Source: Endozoicomonas arenosclerae (GTDB lineage: Bacteria > Pseudomonadota > Gammaproteobacteria > Pseudomonadales > Endozoicomonadaceae). From it: a DNA stretch of 64,000 nucleotides. The notes under the pieces are model-generated. The model was not told the DNA's origin. It did no database searches and worked only from the letters and a program-made list of their open reading frames with translations. The position numbers were made by a program, and so were the translations under genes. The first letter of the stretch is position 1. Each line of letters opens with the position of its first letter. Where the stretch lies: contig NZ_LASA01000086.1 in NCBI RefSeq assembly GCF_001562015.1, positions 55,146 to 119,145 on the forward strand, given 5' to 3'. This document shows positions 28,408 to 39,151 of this stretch, piece after piece.

Positions 28408-31400
28408 AAACCCTATGACAGGACGTGAACCCGCAGGGGGACGATACTCTTTCGGTAGTTTGAAGTTTCTCCATTCACTGTCAGAGGTATCCAGCCTTAA
28501 CATTCTACGCTGGGCTACATCCTGATCAAAATTGTGACGCATAGTTGCTGACTCATTGACGTATATAGACTTCATATCATCAGAGTTCCAACCCTTCTCT
28601 TCTGCCAGCTGCTGAAGTTCAATAAAGCGCTGGAAACTAACCTCAGGGAACTGATCGTGCGTATTGGCAAAGTCGACACGATAAACCATTGGTTTCGCAC
28701 CATAGAAGTGTAGTGTTGTATAAGGGATCTTCCGTTGATCAGCGGCCATCTCTACTGACTCAAGCATACCTTGCACATCATCCACCATCACTATGTGTTG
28801 AGCTGGATGCTGGGATTTGTCGAGGTAGTGATGCAAGCCCTGACCCTTGGTCTTCAAAGGACCTGTTTGAACTTTGATGGTAATCGCATCATCAAACAGG
28901 TTTCTATCGAGCTTCGTTATCTCAAGTTTTTCTCTCAGAGAGTCTTCGTCATTGGCGGTAAGCAGAATGATTTTTGCATTACCCGGGCCAGCCTTAGTTC
29001 GAATATCCTGAATAATTTTCGCCGTGTCAGGGTTTACCACACGTCTCTGATGACGCCCTCCCTCCACAACGTCTTTAGCTATGAGCGTTTCATCCAAATC
29101 AAAACACACAACAACGGGTTCACCAGGCTTAATGTGAGTTAGAACTTCTCTAATGTTTTGGGACTTCTCAACTCTTCTGGATTCACGCACTGCTACAGGT
29201 TCTGGTACAGCCTGTACTTCTTCCGGCGCTTTGACTTCTACAGGTGGAACTGTGGCGGCCTGAGCAGGTGGCACCTGAACATTTTGCCCCCAGGTCATAA
29301 CCTGACGCCCACGACCCATCAGGTTCAGCTTGATGTCGTCCTTAACTTCTTTAGCCCTGCCCCTGAGGGCACGGTTTTGCATTTTCCAGTCATCTCCAGG
29401 AAAGGCTTTTCTCAAGTTTCTTTCGATTTCAGCGGCAGAAAGCCCTAAATCAGGACGTATCTGAGCCAACTCACCCGACGCAATTCTTATGTCATTGGAA
29501 GCACGATCAGAAACCTTCAACATTTCATCCATCAGTGCTTTCATTTCCCTGGGTCTTGAGACTTGTGCCCAATCCATTCTCATCTGCAAAGAGATCAATT
29601 GGCTGCGCTTCAAGTTCAGTCCACCCCAGAGGAAATCCCAACCATCTTCAGAGAAACATCTTGATAAGTCTGCTTCCACATCTACTGGGTTCAATTGCAG
29701 CTCAGGGCAGAGTTGCACTAATTCTTCAGCAGCCAGCCTCCGACTTTCTGATGCCCGTGGAGATAGCTGCCATAAATGATCCATCAGTTGCTTCATAGCT
29801 TCCGGATTGCGAATCGGTTGAGCATTGAGAACTTGTTGTTCAGCTCTATCGATATTGCCCTGCACTCTGATATCTACATCAGGACCACAATACTGATTCC
29901 ACTCCCGTTCTGTTGGAAACGCAGCATTAAAGTTGGTTTCCAGCGCATCCTTCATTGTATTGTCGATCTGTACATTACTTGCTCTGAGCCGTTGAAATGC
30001 TTGAAAAGCCATTCGACGAGTTTGTCTTTGTTCAGCAGGCAGCAAACTCAGGTTTCTCACGAGATATCGACTCTCGTTCACTCCCTTCTTAGGATCAAAG
30101 GCATCAAAACGTCTCTTCAGTGGCTCTACCTCACTAGGTCTTTTCAACTGATAGGTACCGTCCCACAGAGAAGGCCAAAGCTCACGACCCGGAGCCCTTT
30201 CCAAACCTTTGATGATTTCAGCTCTGACAGGTGCACCATTAACATTTCTGGACAACCAGTCAGCCGCCTCGTCAATACTTCTCTGGCTTTGTTTAGGTAC
30301 CTTATCCAGATGCTCAAATACCCCGATCAGATGGCCATAGTTTCGATCACTGGCCAGACAGAGGTTGGCCCCCTTGATCTCAAGGTCATACTTCTCATCA
30401 CTTAGAACTTCTGGTGAGTAGGCCTGAATAGACACATTATTAAAGAAAGCTTTCGCTTCATCGGTAGGTGTTCCATCAGGGTTCAGAACAGGGAACATCT
30501 GTCTGTTTTGTGCATCCAGAACAATGAAGCGTCCTGATGACTTTAGTCTCTGGACGAAGGTATAGTGGCCTGCCCCACCACCAGTACCTGATTTAAGAAC
30601 AACATAACGATCGCTATCAAACGCTTCACCCAAAACTCTTTTCCTTGCTCCAGGGTGCCTTTGCTGCCCCTTTTTGATAGCTTCGAAAAATGCACCTGTT
30701 TGATCCTGAAACTGATGGTGATGATGCTGTTCTTCAAGAGCATCAAATTGATACCACCCTGTTATAGGTGACGTTTGACCATTATCATATGGAAGTTCTA
30801 TGGCTACAGATACAGCCTGAACCTGGTTATAACCTCTGCCTCTGGCAAAATGCTCAAGAGAGTTGGCAAAGCCCTGACAGTTGGAATTACCCGCAGCCTG
30901 CCTCTTGTACATCTCAGTGACGACATTATTCAGAAGTTCAAATTCAGCTTCTTCATCCGCTGAAATAAGAGTGGGCTTAAAGGGTGTAATTCTATCAAGA
31001 TCGGTTAACTCATTAGCAGCTTCAAGCTGTGTTTGAGTGCTCTCTCTAATCTGCTGCTGAGCTACTGCCTTGGTTATTTCGCCAAACTGATATTTTAATT
31101 TGATCTTGGAAACCCTGTGAGCCCTCTCCATATCGGCTTTTATGGGAATGGCAATGTCATCAGGCATATCGATTTCAGCCAACAGCTGCTGATGTGTTGC
31201 AATCAGGTCTTGTTCAGCTTCTTCAAAAGAGCCTGCTTTTACCGCATGCTTGTTAAACTTCTCACTAACTGCACGATCAGGCTGCTGACGAGATGGCTGA
31301 ACACGATCCCATTGAGCTTTCATCCCCAAGAACTGTTGTTGAACCTGAGGATTGTCGTCCATACCCATGCTCATCAACATCTGATCCATTCTCAGAGACT

Positions 31401-33960
31401 GCATTGGAGCCTGCTCTAATGGCATAGCGACCACAGGAGCAACAACAGGTCGCTTGGCAGGAATAGGTGGAGGAAGTGGTGTTACAGTCTGCTGAACAAC
31501 AGGTGCGCCTGCCGTTGTTGGGACACCTTTCTTCGCCTGAACAACAATAGTGCCTGAAAATTCACGAATAAACTCCTGCTGTCTACCACCAGCCTTCATC
31601 ACACCATTAGCCAGACGTTGATCCGTAGTCAGAATATGAACAGCCACTGCCAGATCAGTATCTTTAATACCTGAATTGAATGCTCTGGCTTTGTTAAAGG
31701 CTTCCAGCTGCTCCTTTGTAGCTGTCACTGGTTGCTGTGGAGTTGCTAACGGAGGAACGACAGGTGCGGGCTCTTGATTTACCAGCAAATCGTCCTGGCG
31801 AAGTCCCATTAGCCCAACATTCAATGAAGACAAACTCATTTGCCAGTCATCATCCCCCCATTCGTCCTCTATGTTATAAGGTTCAGGAGAAGGGCCTCTC
31901 AAGTACTTTTGGAAATCCTCAATATTGGCAAATACAGGCGGAGGCAAGTCATCGGGATCCGGTGGAGTACCCCCGCTGGAGATTGAAGCAGATTGAAATG
32001 CACCAAAGTCATCATCCCTGGTTCTGACTTTGTAAGGGAATTTTGCTTCATGAAGCTGACGACCCAATGCGTTAAGCTGAGGATCGTCAAATTTCATGTT
32101 ATCCAGACAGGCATTAACCATTTCATCGGTCATCTGCTTATTCCGATAAGCTTTTTTCATATCTTCAAAGGTCAAACCGTACTGGCGATCGCCCAGAATA
32201 CCGACAAACAGATGACAGGCTTCATTAATCAGCTTTTCTCTGAGTTCCGGAGGCGTATTTGGAGACAGTCGATTAGTATCAACGACCGCTTGTTCTGGCT
32301 GCTGTGCCTTTTCCCTGAGTCCCAATATTTCCGTATGGAAAGTAGCAAAGGCTATATCCTGCTCGAAACTCCACGCTCCCAGAGCCAGTTGAACGAACTG
32401 TGGATTCAGTAATCCTGCCTCTTGAGCCCCCCTGAAGTCATCCATATTCAATGGATCGTCTTTTAGCTCAGAGCCATAGAAGGAGTTGCCATAGGCTTCG
32501 AAAGCTTTCAGTCGGTTCTCTTCAGAGTTCTGGCGTTTCAGAACAGGTGGTGGTGCAGTGACAACAGGAGAGGATGGTCTTTTTTCAAGTGATGTTGCCT
32601 CATGCTCAAAGGAAAAAGCATCCCTGTGCATACTGCCTTTGAATTCACCTAACATTCTGTTCATTAACTCGAACTGTTCTTTTTTATTAGTACCTCTGTT
32701 GGCTGCAGCCATAAACTCTTCGTTTAAAAGTCCAGTGTTAAAGGCCAGCTGAATATCATCAACGGTACTTTCACCAAAGTTATACCCTGAACGAAGGAAA
32801 GTCTGGAATGCCCTTTTCATCTCTTCGGTTACGGCCTGCTCCTGGGCAACAGCCCCCAATGTCTCTGGCTGATGCATAGGAGGAGGTAATGGCGAATCAA
32901 ATCCAGGACCTTCAGGAGGAGGCGTAGGAGTTCTCTGAGGAGCCAGCTCTATAGGCACAATTTCAGGAGGTACAGGAGGCCCTGCCTGAGGATTCTTTCT
33001 GGCTTTCAGGAAATCAGCGGCTAACCGCAAGTGATAATCAAGATCACCGTCTGCTTCCCCAAGAATCACTTGCACTGACTCGTCAGCAAAAACATCACCT
33101 TTCTGAGCCAGGCGGATATCTCTGGCTTCAAGATCCCCCCTCCATTGAGACTGCATGACTTTATCAAAAGCAGCACTATGGCGGGCTTTCATTCGATCCT
33201 GTCGTGTATATTCTACTTCCTTTGGTGGGTTTGCCTTGAATCTGTCTATGGCACTATCAAGATGCTTAAGTTGATCTTCAAAGCCTTTCAAATGATCGGA
33301 AAATACTGGTCGGCTTTTTTTGGGCTCTCCCGCTTTACTGCGATCAACCCCTATCCCTGGCTTTTTACCTTCTGGATCAAGATGTATTGCCAGCTGAACC
33401 CGAACATCCTGCTTTTCCAACTCCATAAAATCTCTTAAATGAAGTTCCCAGTCTCCATCACGTTTACCCGTGCAACGACAGAATTGGGTAATAATATTTT
33501 CAACGGCCTGATTGATTTGGTGCTCCGTAGCCTGCTTACTCATTAGCAGTTGAACCAGCTCAACTTCAGCATTGTGAAGCACAGTGATACTGGCATCGGA
33601 TAGAGAGACAGCTTCGTCATACCACTGCCGCATTGTCAGGTAATTATCAGGCCTTGCCTTTAAAACATCTCTTTCAACCAGTCTCACTTTCTTTGCACTA
33701 CCATGGAATAAAGGAACTTCCCTGTTGACCCCTATCAATTGTGGTTTATTCAACAGTTCGTTTTCACGCTCATAATAAGTCTGAACAGAGCGACAGAAAG
33801 CCTGATATTTGTCTTGGGTCGGCCAAGAATACCAACCTTTCTTCTCAGTTTGCAGGTGCCCATTTTCATAAACAGGATAGAAGTTTTTACCTTCATCGGT
33901 GTTTGAAGTGAACGTTTGGGAATAGGTGTCGCGATAACTTTGGGGGCTGAACGGATCCAC
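28399..33960 (-). CDS. Giant effector-like protein: helical repeats, Cys-His-Asp protease-like region, HAD-like C-terminus
   Basis: A GTG start at 33960 behind a perfect AAGGAGG gives 1853 aa with no signal peptide. Residues about 340-380 and 810-840 are proline-rich. Four related helical units (such as AFQTFLRSGYNF...LAFNTGLLNEEF and AFEAYGNSFYGS...QEAGLLNPQF) occur between about 390 and 800. Around 1026-1155 is a candidate papain-like site: Cys in NSNCQGFANSLEHF, His in GAGHYTFVQRL, Asp in FIVLDAQNR. Two tandem units of about 55 residues follow (near 1388 and 1470). The end holds a HAD-like phosphatase motif, VVCFDLDETLIA (near 1620), with IILLTAND and IVMVDDVQ, resembling DUF2608 proteins. 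It looks like an injected effector; function and secretion are inferred. Confidence 0.75.
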   Translation of the reverse strand: MDPFSPQSYRDTYSQTFTSNTDEGKNFYPVYENGHLQTEKKGWYSWPTQDKYQAFCRSVQTYYERENELLNKPQLIGVNREVPLFHGSAKKVRLVERDVLKARPDNYLTMRQWYDEAVSLSDASITVLHNAEVELVQLLMSKQATEHQINQAVENIITQFCRCTGKRDGDWELHLRDFMELEKQDVRVQLAIHLDPEGKKPGIGVDRSKAGEPKKSRPVFSDHLKGFEDQLKHLDSAIDRFKANPPKEVEYTRQDRMKARHSAAFDKVMQSQWRGDLEARDIRLAQKGDVFADESVQVILGEADGDLDYHLRLAADFLKARKNPQAGPPVPPEIVPIELAPQRTPTPPPEGPGFDSPLPPPMHQPETLGAVAQEQAVTEEMKRAFQTFLRSGYNFGESTVDDIQLAFNTGLLNEEFMAAANRGTNKKEQFELMNRMLGEFKGSMHRDAFSFEHEATSLEKRPSSPVVTAPPPVLKRQNSEENRLKAFEAYGNSFYGSELKDDPLNMDDFRGAQEAGLLNPQFVQLALGAWSFEQDIAFATFHTEILGLREKAQQPEQAVVDTNRLSPNTPPELREKLINEACHLFVGILGDRQYGLTFEDMKKAYRNKQMTDEMVNACLDNMKFDDPQLNALGRQLHEAKFPYKVRTRDDDFGAFQSASISSGGTPPDPDDLPPPVFANIEDFQKYLRGPSPEPYNIEDEWGDDDWQMSLSSLNVGLMGLRQDDLLVNQEPAPVVPPLATPQQPVTATKEQLEAFNKARAFNSGIKDTDLAVAVHILTTDQRLANGVMKAGGRQQEFIREFSGTIVVQAKKGVPTTAGAPVVQQTVTPLPPPIPAKRPVVAPVVAMPLEQAPMQSLRMDQMLMSMGMDDNPQVQQQFLGMKAQWDRVQPSRQQPDRAVSEKFNKHAVKAGSFEEAEQDLIATHQQLLAEIDMPDDIAIPIKADMERAHRVSKIKLKYQFGEITKAVAQQQIRESTQTQLEAANELTDLDRITPFKPTLISADEEAEFELLNNVVTEMYKRQAAGNSNCQGFANSLEHFARGRGYNQVQAVSVAIELPYDNGQTSPITGWYQFDALEEQHHHHQFQDQTGAFFEAIKKGQQRHPGARKRVLGEAFDSDRYVVLKSGTGGGAGHYTFVQRLKSSGRFIVLDAQNRQMFPVLNPDGTPTDEAKAFFNNVSIQAYSPEVLSDEKYDLEIKGANLCLASDRNYGHLIGVFEHLDKVPKQSQRSIDEAADWLSRNVNGAPVRAEIIKGLERAPGRELWPSLWDGTYQLKRPSEVEPLKRRFDAFDPKKGVNESRYLVRNLSLLPAEQRQTRRMAFQAFQRLRASNVQIDNTMKDALETNFNAAFPTEREWNQYCGPDVDIRVQGNIDRAEQQVLNAQPIRNPEAMKQLMDHLWQLSPRASESRRLAAEELVQLCPELQLNPVDVEADLSRCFSEDGWDFLWGGLNLKRSQLISLQMRMDWAQVSRPREMKALMDEMLKVSDRASNDIRIASGELAQIRPDLGLSAAEIERNLRKAFPGDDWKMQNRALRGRAKEVKDDIKLNLMGRGRQVMTWGQNVQVPPAQAATVPPVEVKAPEEVQAVPEPVAVRESRRVEKSQNIREVLTHIKPGEPVVVCFDLDETLIAKDVVEGGRHQRRVVNPDTAKIIQDIRTKAGPGNAKIILLTANDEDSLREKLEITKLDRNLFDDAITIKVQTGPLKTKGQGLHHYLDKSQHPAQHIVMVDDVQGMLESVEMAADQRKIPYTTLHFYGAKPMVYRVDFANTHDQFPEVSFQRFIELQQLAEEKGWNSDDMKSIYVNESATMRHNFDQDVAQRRMLRLDTSDSEWRNFKLPKEYRPPAGSRPVIGFKK

Positions 33961-34084
33961 TATAACCTCCTTGTCAGTGGGACAGCTAAACGAACTTTCC
34001 CAACAGAATAGCAAGCAGTGGACCCGTCATTTCTTCGACAGGAGTGTGGGAGTCAGTCTCTTAACCAACTCCCTTAGATTGTTT

Positions 34085-35866
<1,782 letters not shown>

Positions 35867-35887
35867 TTACAATAAAGGAAGACTTCC

Positions 35888-35921
35888 GGGAGTGATTCGA
35901 AGCAAGCTTCTATTCACTCCC
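35888..35921 (-). promoter_or_regulatory. Putative expression platform of the TPP riboswitch
   Basis: GGGAGTGA (35888-35895) pairs with TCACTCCC (35914-35921), with an inner stem GAAGC/GCTTC. It lies between the aptamer and thiC; on the minus strand a GGAAGTCTTCC palindrome and TTTATT follow. It could be an on/off terminator stem, but how it pairs with the aptamer was not modelled. Confidence 0.5.
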
Positions 35922-35933
35922 TGTGTGGATCTT

Positions 35934-36024
35934 CTTGTTCCCTTCGCAGGTTTTAGCCTGATCAGGTTCTACGGATTCCGAAAAAACAGCAATTCGGTCT
36001 CAGCTCATGGCGCTCCGACAAGAT
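35934..36024 (-). promoter_or_regulatory. TPP riboswitch (THI element)
   Basis: On the minus strand the conserved blocks appear in order: TCGGAGCGCC, GCTGAGACCG, then CCGTAGAACCTGATCAGG and TAAAACCTGCGAAGGGAAC. These are the P2-P5 landmarks of the thiamin pyrophosphate aptamer. It precedes thiC by about 120 bp and should shut thiC off when TPP is plentiful. Confidence 0.95.
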
Positions 36025-36064
36025 TGCCGGAAGTATAAGTAGATTTCACACATCTGAACAGGTT

Positions 36065-36733
36065 TTAGCTGTAATCACCTGCCAGCTCTCTGCATATCTG
36101 GGCTCTGAATGCCTGTAAGAATTCGCTGTGACGTGCCGCCATTTTTCGACCGGGCTCAGTCTTCATGGTTTTTTGGATCTGCAGCAGCTTGATTTCAAAA
36201 TGATCCAGAGAGTACTGACGATCGTTCAGCTCTCGGTTCTCACCCATAGGATCTTCCGGATCAAACAGCTTTTGACCCAATTTCCCCCCGGTATAAAAAC
36301 AGCGGGCAATGCCAATAGCACCCAGCGCTTCCATTCGGTCCGCATCCTGTACCACTTCAGCTTCCAGTGTTTCAGGCGTAATGTTGGCTGAGTAACTGTG
36401 AGTCTTCACAGCATGGCAGACTGCGGCTATCAGCTCTTCAGGAAATTGCAGAGCTTTGAGGCAGACCTCTGTCTCCTCCGCCGCAAGAGTGGAAGCCCGT
36501 GAACGCTCAGGATGGTTTTTGGGCAAAACTACAATGTCATGGAAATAGCAGGCAGCCAGAACCACCAGCCGATTGATTTCAAACCCGCCCTCTTCTATTA
36601 ACTGCCGGGCTGTTTTCCAGACACGCTGAAAGTGGGAAATATCATGGGATGCGTCATCAGAATCCCGGTCTTTCAGGAAATCGACAAAACGTTCTTCCCA
36701 GTCTTTCAATAATGCAGCGTCGTTAAAATTCAT
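36065..36733 (-). CDS. HD-domain phosphohydrolase (YedJ-like)
   Basis: The 222-residue protein has the HD-fold metal ligands in DISHFQRVWKTA (His), CYFHDIVV (His-Asp) and VVQDADRMEALG (Asp). Proteins of this group (E. coli YedJ type) are metal-dependent phosphohydrolases of uncertain substrate. Its start overlaps the stop of the upstream phosphodiesterase gene (ATGA at 36730-36733), so the two form a small translationally coupled operon, perhaps in nucleotide turnover. That link is inference. Confidence 0.82.
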   Translation of the reverse strand: MNFNDAALLKDWEERFVDFLKDRDSDDASHDISHFQRVWKTARQLIEEGGFEINRLVVLAACYFHDIVVLPKNHPERSRASTLAAEETEVCLKALQFPEELIAAVCHAVKTHSYSANITPETLEAEVVQDADRMEALGAIGIARCFYTGGKLGQKLFDPEDPMGENRELNDRQYSLDHFEIKLLQIQKTMKTEPGRKMAARHSEFLQAFRAQICRELAGDYS

Positions 36734-37551
36734 GATTCAGGCTTCTGATAGCGTTGACAGGTTCTGCTTTGAATAGCGGGCGAATCATGCAGAAAATTAT
36801 GGGCATGCACAACTACCCTGTCCGCAAACATATCCACCAGGTTATAGACCGGGGGTTCCGGTGAAACATAGTCCGGCTTGGGGTTATCAAAATTGAAAGG
36901 CGTCTGGTGCACCAGAGAGGAAGGACAGGAAAAGCTGATGCCCCGCCAGTTACCGGATACACAGCGGTGCAAATGCCCAAAAAACAGATGTCTGACCCGT
37001 TCTTTATAAGGCTTAATGACCGACCAGAAGGCTTCAGCGTTTAACAAATTATCCCGATCCATACTGGCCAGACCGGTCTCAAAGGGAGGATGGTGCATAA
37101 AGAGACAAACAGGTTTATCTGAACTCTTTAATAGATCCTCAATCCAAGCCAATCGCTTATCGCAAAGAATCCCGCTTCTCTTTCTGTCATCCAGCGTATC
37201 CAGACATACCAGATCAGCCATTTGCGTCTGAATGGAGAACTGTATGAAACGATCGCCTTGATGGGGATGCTGATGAAAAATATCCAGAAAATTCTGCCGG
37301 TGATCATGATTGCCCATCATGCAATAAGCCGGGTAAGGTAGCCTGTCGAGTTCTTTTTTCAAGACTTGATAGGCTTCTTTCTCACCCCAATGGGTTAAGT
37401 CTCCGGTAATGAAGCAGGCTTGGGCATCGGGAACCTCTTTAAGCAATCTATCGACGCAGCTATTCAATCGAGCCTGAGGATCAATATCATAGTTCAAGTG
37501 ACCCGCTGGAATAAGCTGGGGATCGGATAAATGAACAAAGCGATAAGCCAT
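36730..37551 (-). CDS. CpdA-like calcineurin-fold phosphodiesterase
   Basis: The 273-residue protein has all the binuclear metal motifs of class III phosphodiesterases: HLSDPQL, ITGDLTHWG, MMGNHDHRQ, MHHPP and FFGHLHRC. CpdA hydrolyses 3',5'-cAMP in related bacteria, and this protein has similar length and order. A wider phosphodiesterase specificity cannot be excluded. It is the first gene of a two-gene operon with the HD hydrolase, divergent from the next gene. Confidence 0.85.
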   Translation of the reverse strand: MAYRFVHLSDPQLIPAGHLNYDIDPQARLNSCVDRLLKEVPDAQACFITGDLTHWGEKEAYQVLKKELDRLPYPAYCMMGNHDHRQNFLDIFHQHPHQGDRFIQFSIQTQMADLVCLDTLDDRKRSGILCDKRLAWIEDLLKSSDKPVCLFMHHPPFETGLASMDRDNLLNAEAFWSVIKPYKERVRHLFFGHLHRCVSGNWRGISFSCPSSLVHQTPFNFDNPKPDYVSPEPPVYNLVDMFADRVVVHAHNFLHDSPAIQSRTCQRYQKPES

Positions 37552-37640
37552 AAAAATACAATTCCGTGATTATTTTCAGTTTAAAAAAATTATTGAACTA
37601 TCCTTCTGCGTGGGTTTTTAAATGAAGTGTTGCTGCAAAG

Positions 37641-38864
37641 ATGTTGTTCTACCAGTTTATTGTGAAAAACTTTCTAATCCGTTGTTTTTCTTTCCAGAAG
37701 TTGGCTCAACCGATTCTTCTCTGGTGCTTTGCCCTCACTTTATCTCTCCCCGTGTTTTCTGCCATCACAGGAGAAATTGATGAAGCCCTCAAAATTGAAG
37801 AGGGCAAGATTTCTCCCTGGTATGTTTATACCCCCCCAGGAAACAAGGTTACCCATTGTCATACTCATATTCTCGTAGGCGTAGACGGGGGTGCAAGCAC
37901 TATTCGTGTCCGTGCAGAAACTCACTCAAACTTTAACTACCCCCCCAAATTCAAATCAGATGCACTGAAGGAGAGCAACGGCAAGATTGTTATTGCTCCT
38001 GAAGAAGTGGCGAAAAATACGCGGGAACTGATTACTAAAAGCCTGGAGCAGATTGTCAGCCAAGGAGATCTGTCTGAGGAAGCTCTCTGTTACTCCGCTG
38101 TATTGGGTATGTCAGGCTCTGAAGACCTGACAAGCGTTCAGGCATTTTTGAATGTATTAGGACAGGATCCAAGACTCCAAAAAGCAATACTGGTCTCTGA
38201 TGCTGAAACCGTCTGGCACGACGTATTCGAGGAAGAAGGTGTTGTTATTATCATTGGTACAGGTCATGTCATCCGAGGTATTGCCAAAGGCTTGCCAGCC
38301 AAACAGATCAGTGGTTTTTCAGCACCGTCTTCAGATAAACCTTCTGCGGCTCGAATAACCCATGATTATGATGACTGCATGGACGAAATTTCTTATCTCA
38401 GTGATGACAAGATCAGTCTCTTTCACAAGAAGCCTGTTTTCATCGGTCAACATGAATTCAAACTGCTGCCCAGAGCTATTCCTTTCTTTTTGAGTCAACA
38501 ATTATTAAGTCATAAATCAGATGTCGAGCAACGGGCTTTTTTCTCCATGGTGCAAGTTCAAAACAATAAGGAATACGCAGCTCGGGCAAAACTGTTAAAT
38601 GATTTCAGAACCGATCCGAACACCAAGCCCGATTTTTGCGTGGAATATGCCTGGGAAAAGGCCAAGTATGACTTTTTGAGAAGATTCAAAGACATTGAGG
38701 AAGCCGGTATGGGGCATGTGCCTTTTGTTATACAAGGCAGTATTGCAGACCCTCTTTGGAATGACCTTTTACCTGAAGAAAAATCTCCTTTGGAATCCCG
38801 AAAAATAATAAGAAAACCTGACGCACTGGGGGGCGCTTTAAAAATTGCCAGGAAATCATTTTGA
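37641..38864 (+). CDS. BadF/GlcNAc-kinase-fold protein with a signal peptide
   Basis: The 407-residue protein has ATP-binding motifs of the BadF/N-acetylglucosamine-kinase ASKHA family: VGVDGGASTIRVR (phosphate 1), SDAETVWHDVF and GVVIIIGTGHVIRGIA (phosphate 2, with GTGH in place of the usual GTGS). Unusually, the N-terminus (LLWCFALTLSLPVFSA) looks like a signal peptide, so the protein may be exported or membrane-anchored, where ATP is scarce. It stands alone between divergent and downstream genes. A sugar-kinase role is uncertain; an effector-like role outside the cytoplasm is possible. Confidence 0.65.
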   Translation: MLFYQFIVKNFLIRCFSFQKLAQPILLWCFALTLSLPVFSAITGEIDEALKIEEGKISPWYVYTPPGNKVTHCHTHILVGVDGGASTIRVRAETHSNFNYPPKFKSDALKESNGKIVIAPEEVAKNTRELITKSLEQIVSQGDLSEEALCYSAVLGMSGSEDLTSVQAFLNVLGQDPRLQKAILVSDAETVWHDVFEEEGVVIIIGTGHVIRGIAKGLPAKQISGFSAPSSDKPSAARITHDYDDCMDEISYLSDDKISLFHKKPVFIGQHEFKLLPRAIPFFLSQQLLSHKSDVEQRAFFSMVQVQNNKEYAARAKLLNDFRTDPNTKPDFCVEYAWEKAKYDFLRRFKDIEEAGMGHVPFVIQGSIADPLWNDLLPEEKSPLESRKIIRKPDALGGALKIARKSF

Positions 38865-39151
38865 TCTCTGTACTGAAAGAAAATTCACACTTACTTATGA
38901 GGACAACTACCTATCTTTTGAGAACCAGTTCACACAAAAAAGTAAAGAGCAGCCCCGATCTGAAACTATTAGTCATCAATGAACGTATGCTCAGGCACAT
39001 GATAATAAAAACGACATTGATTGGGCGCTCACACTTCATTCCACAGCCGAATTAACAATCAGGCATTGTAATGGCTCAAAGCAAGACTCTATTCATTTTG
39101 ATTTGAGAGCGCTCACAAACCCACCTGACTAAAAAAATGGAAGGGAAGCGT

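Noticed and set aside
38861..39055. 64-codon frame overlapping the stop of the BadF-like gene
   Set aside because: TTG start, no ribosome-binding site, no recognisable composition or domain; probably chance.
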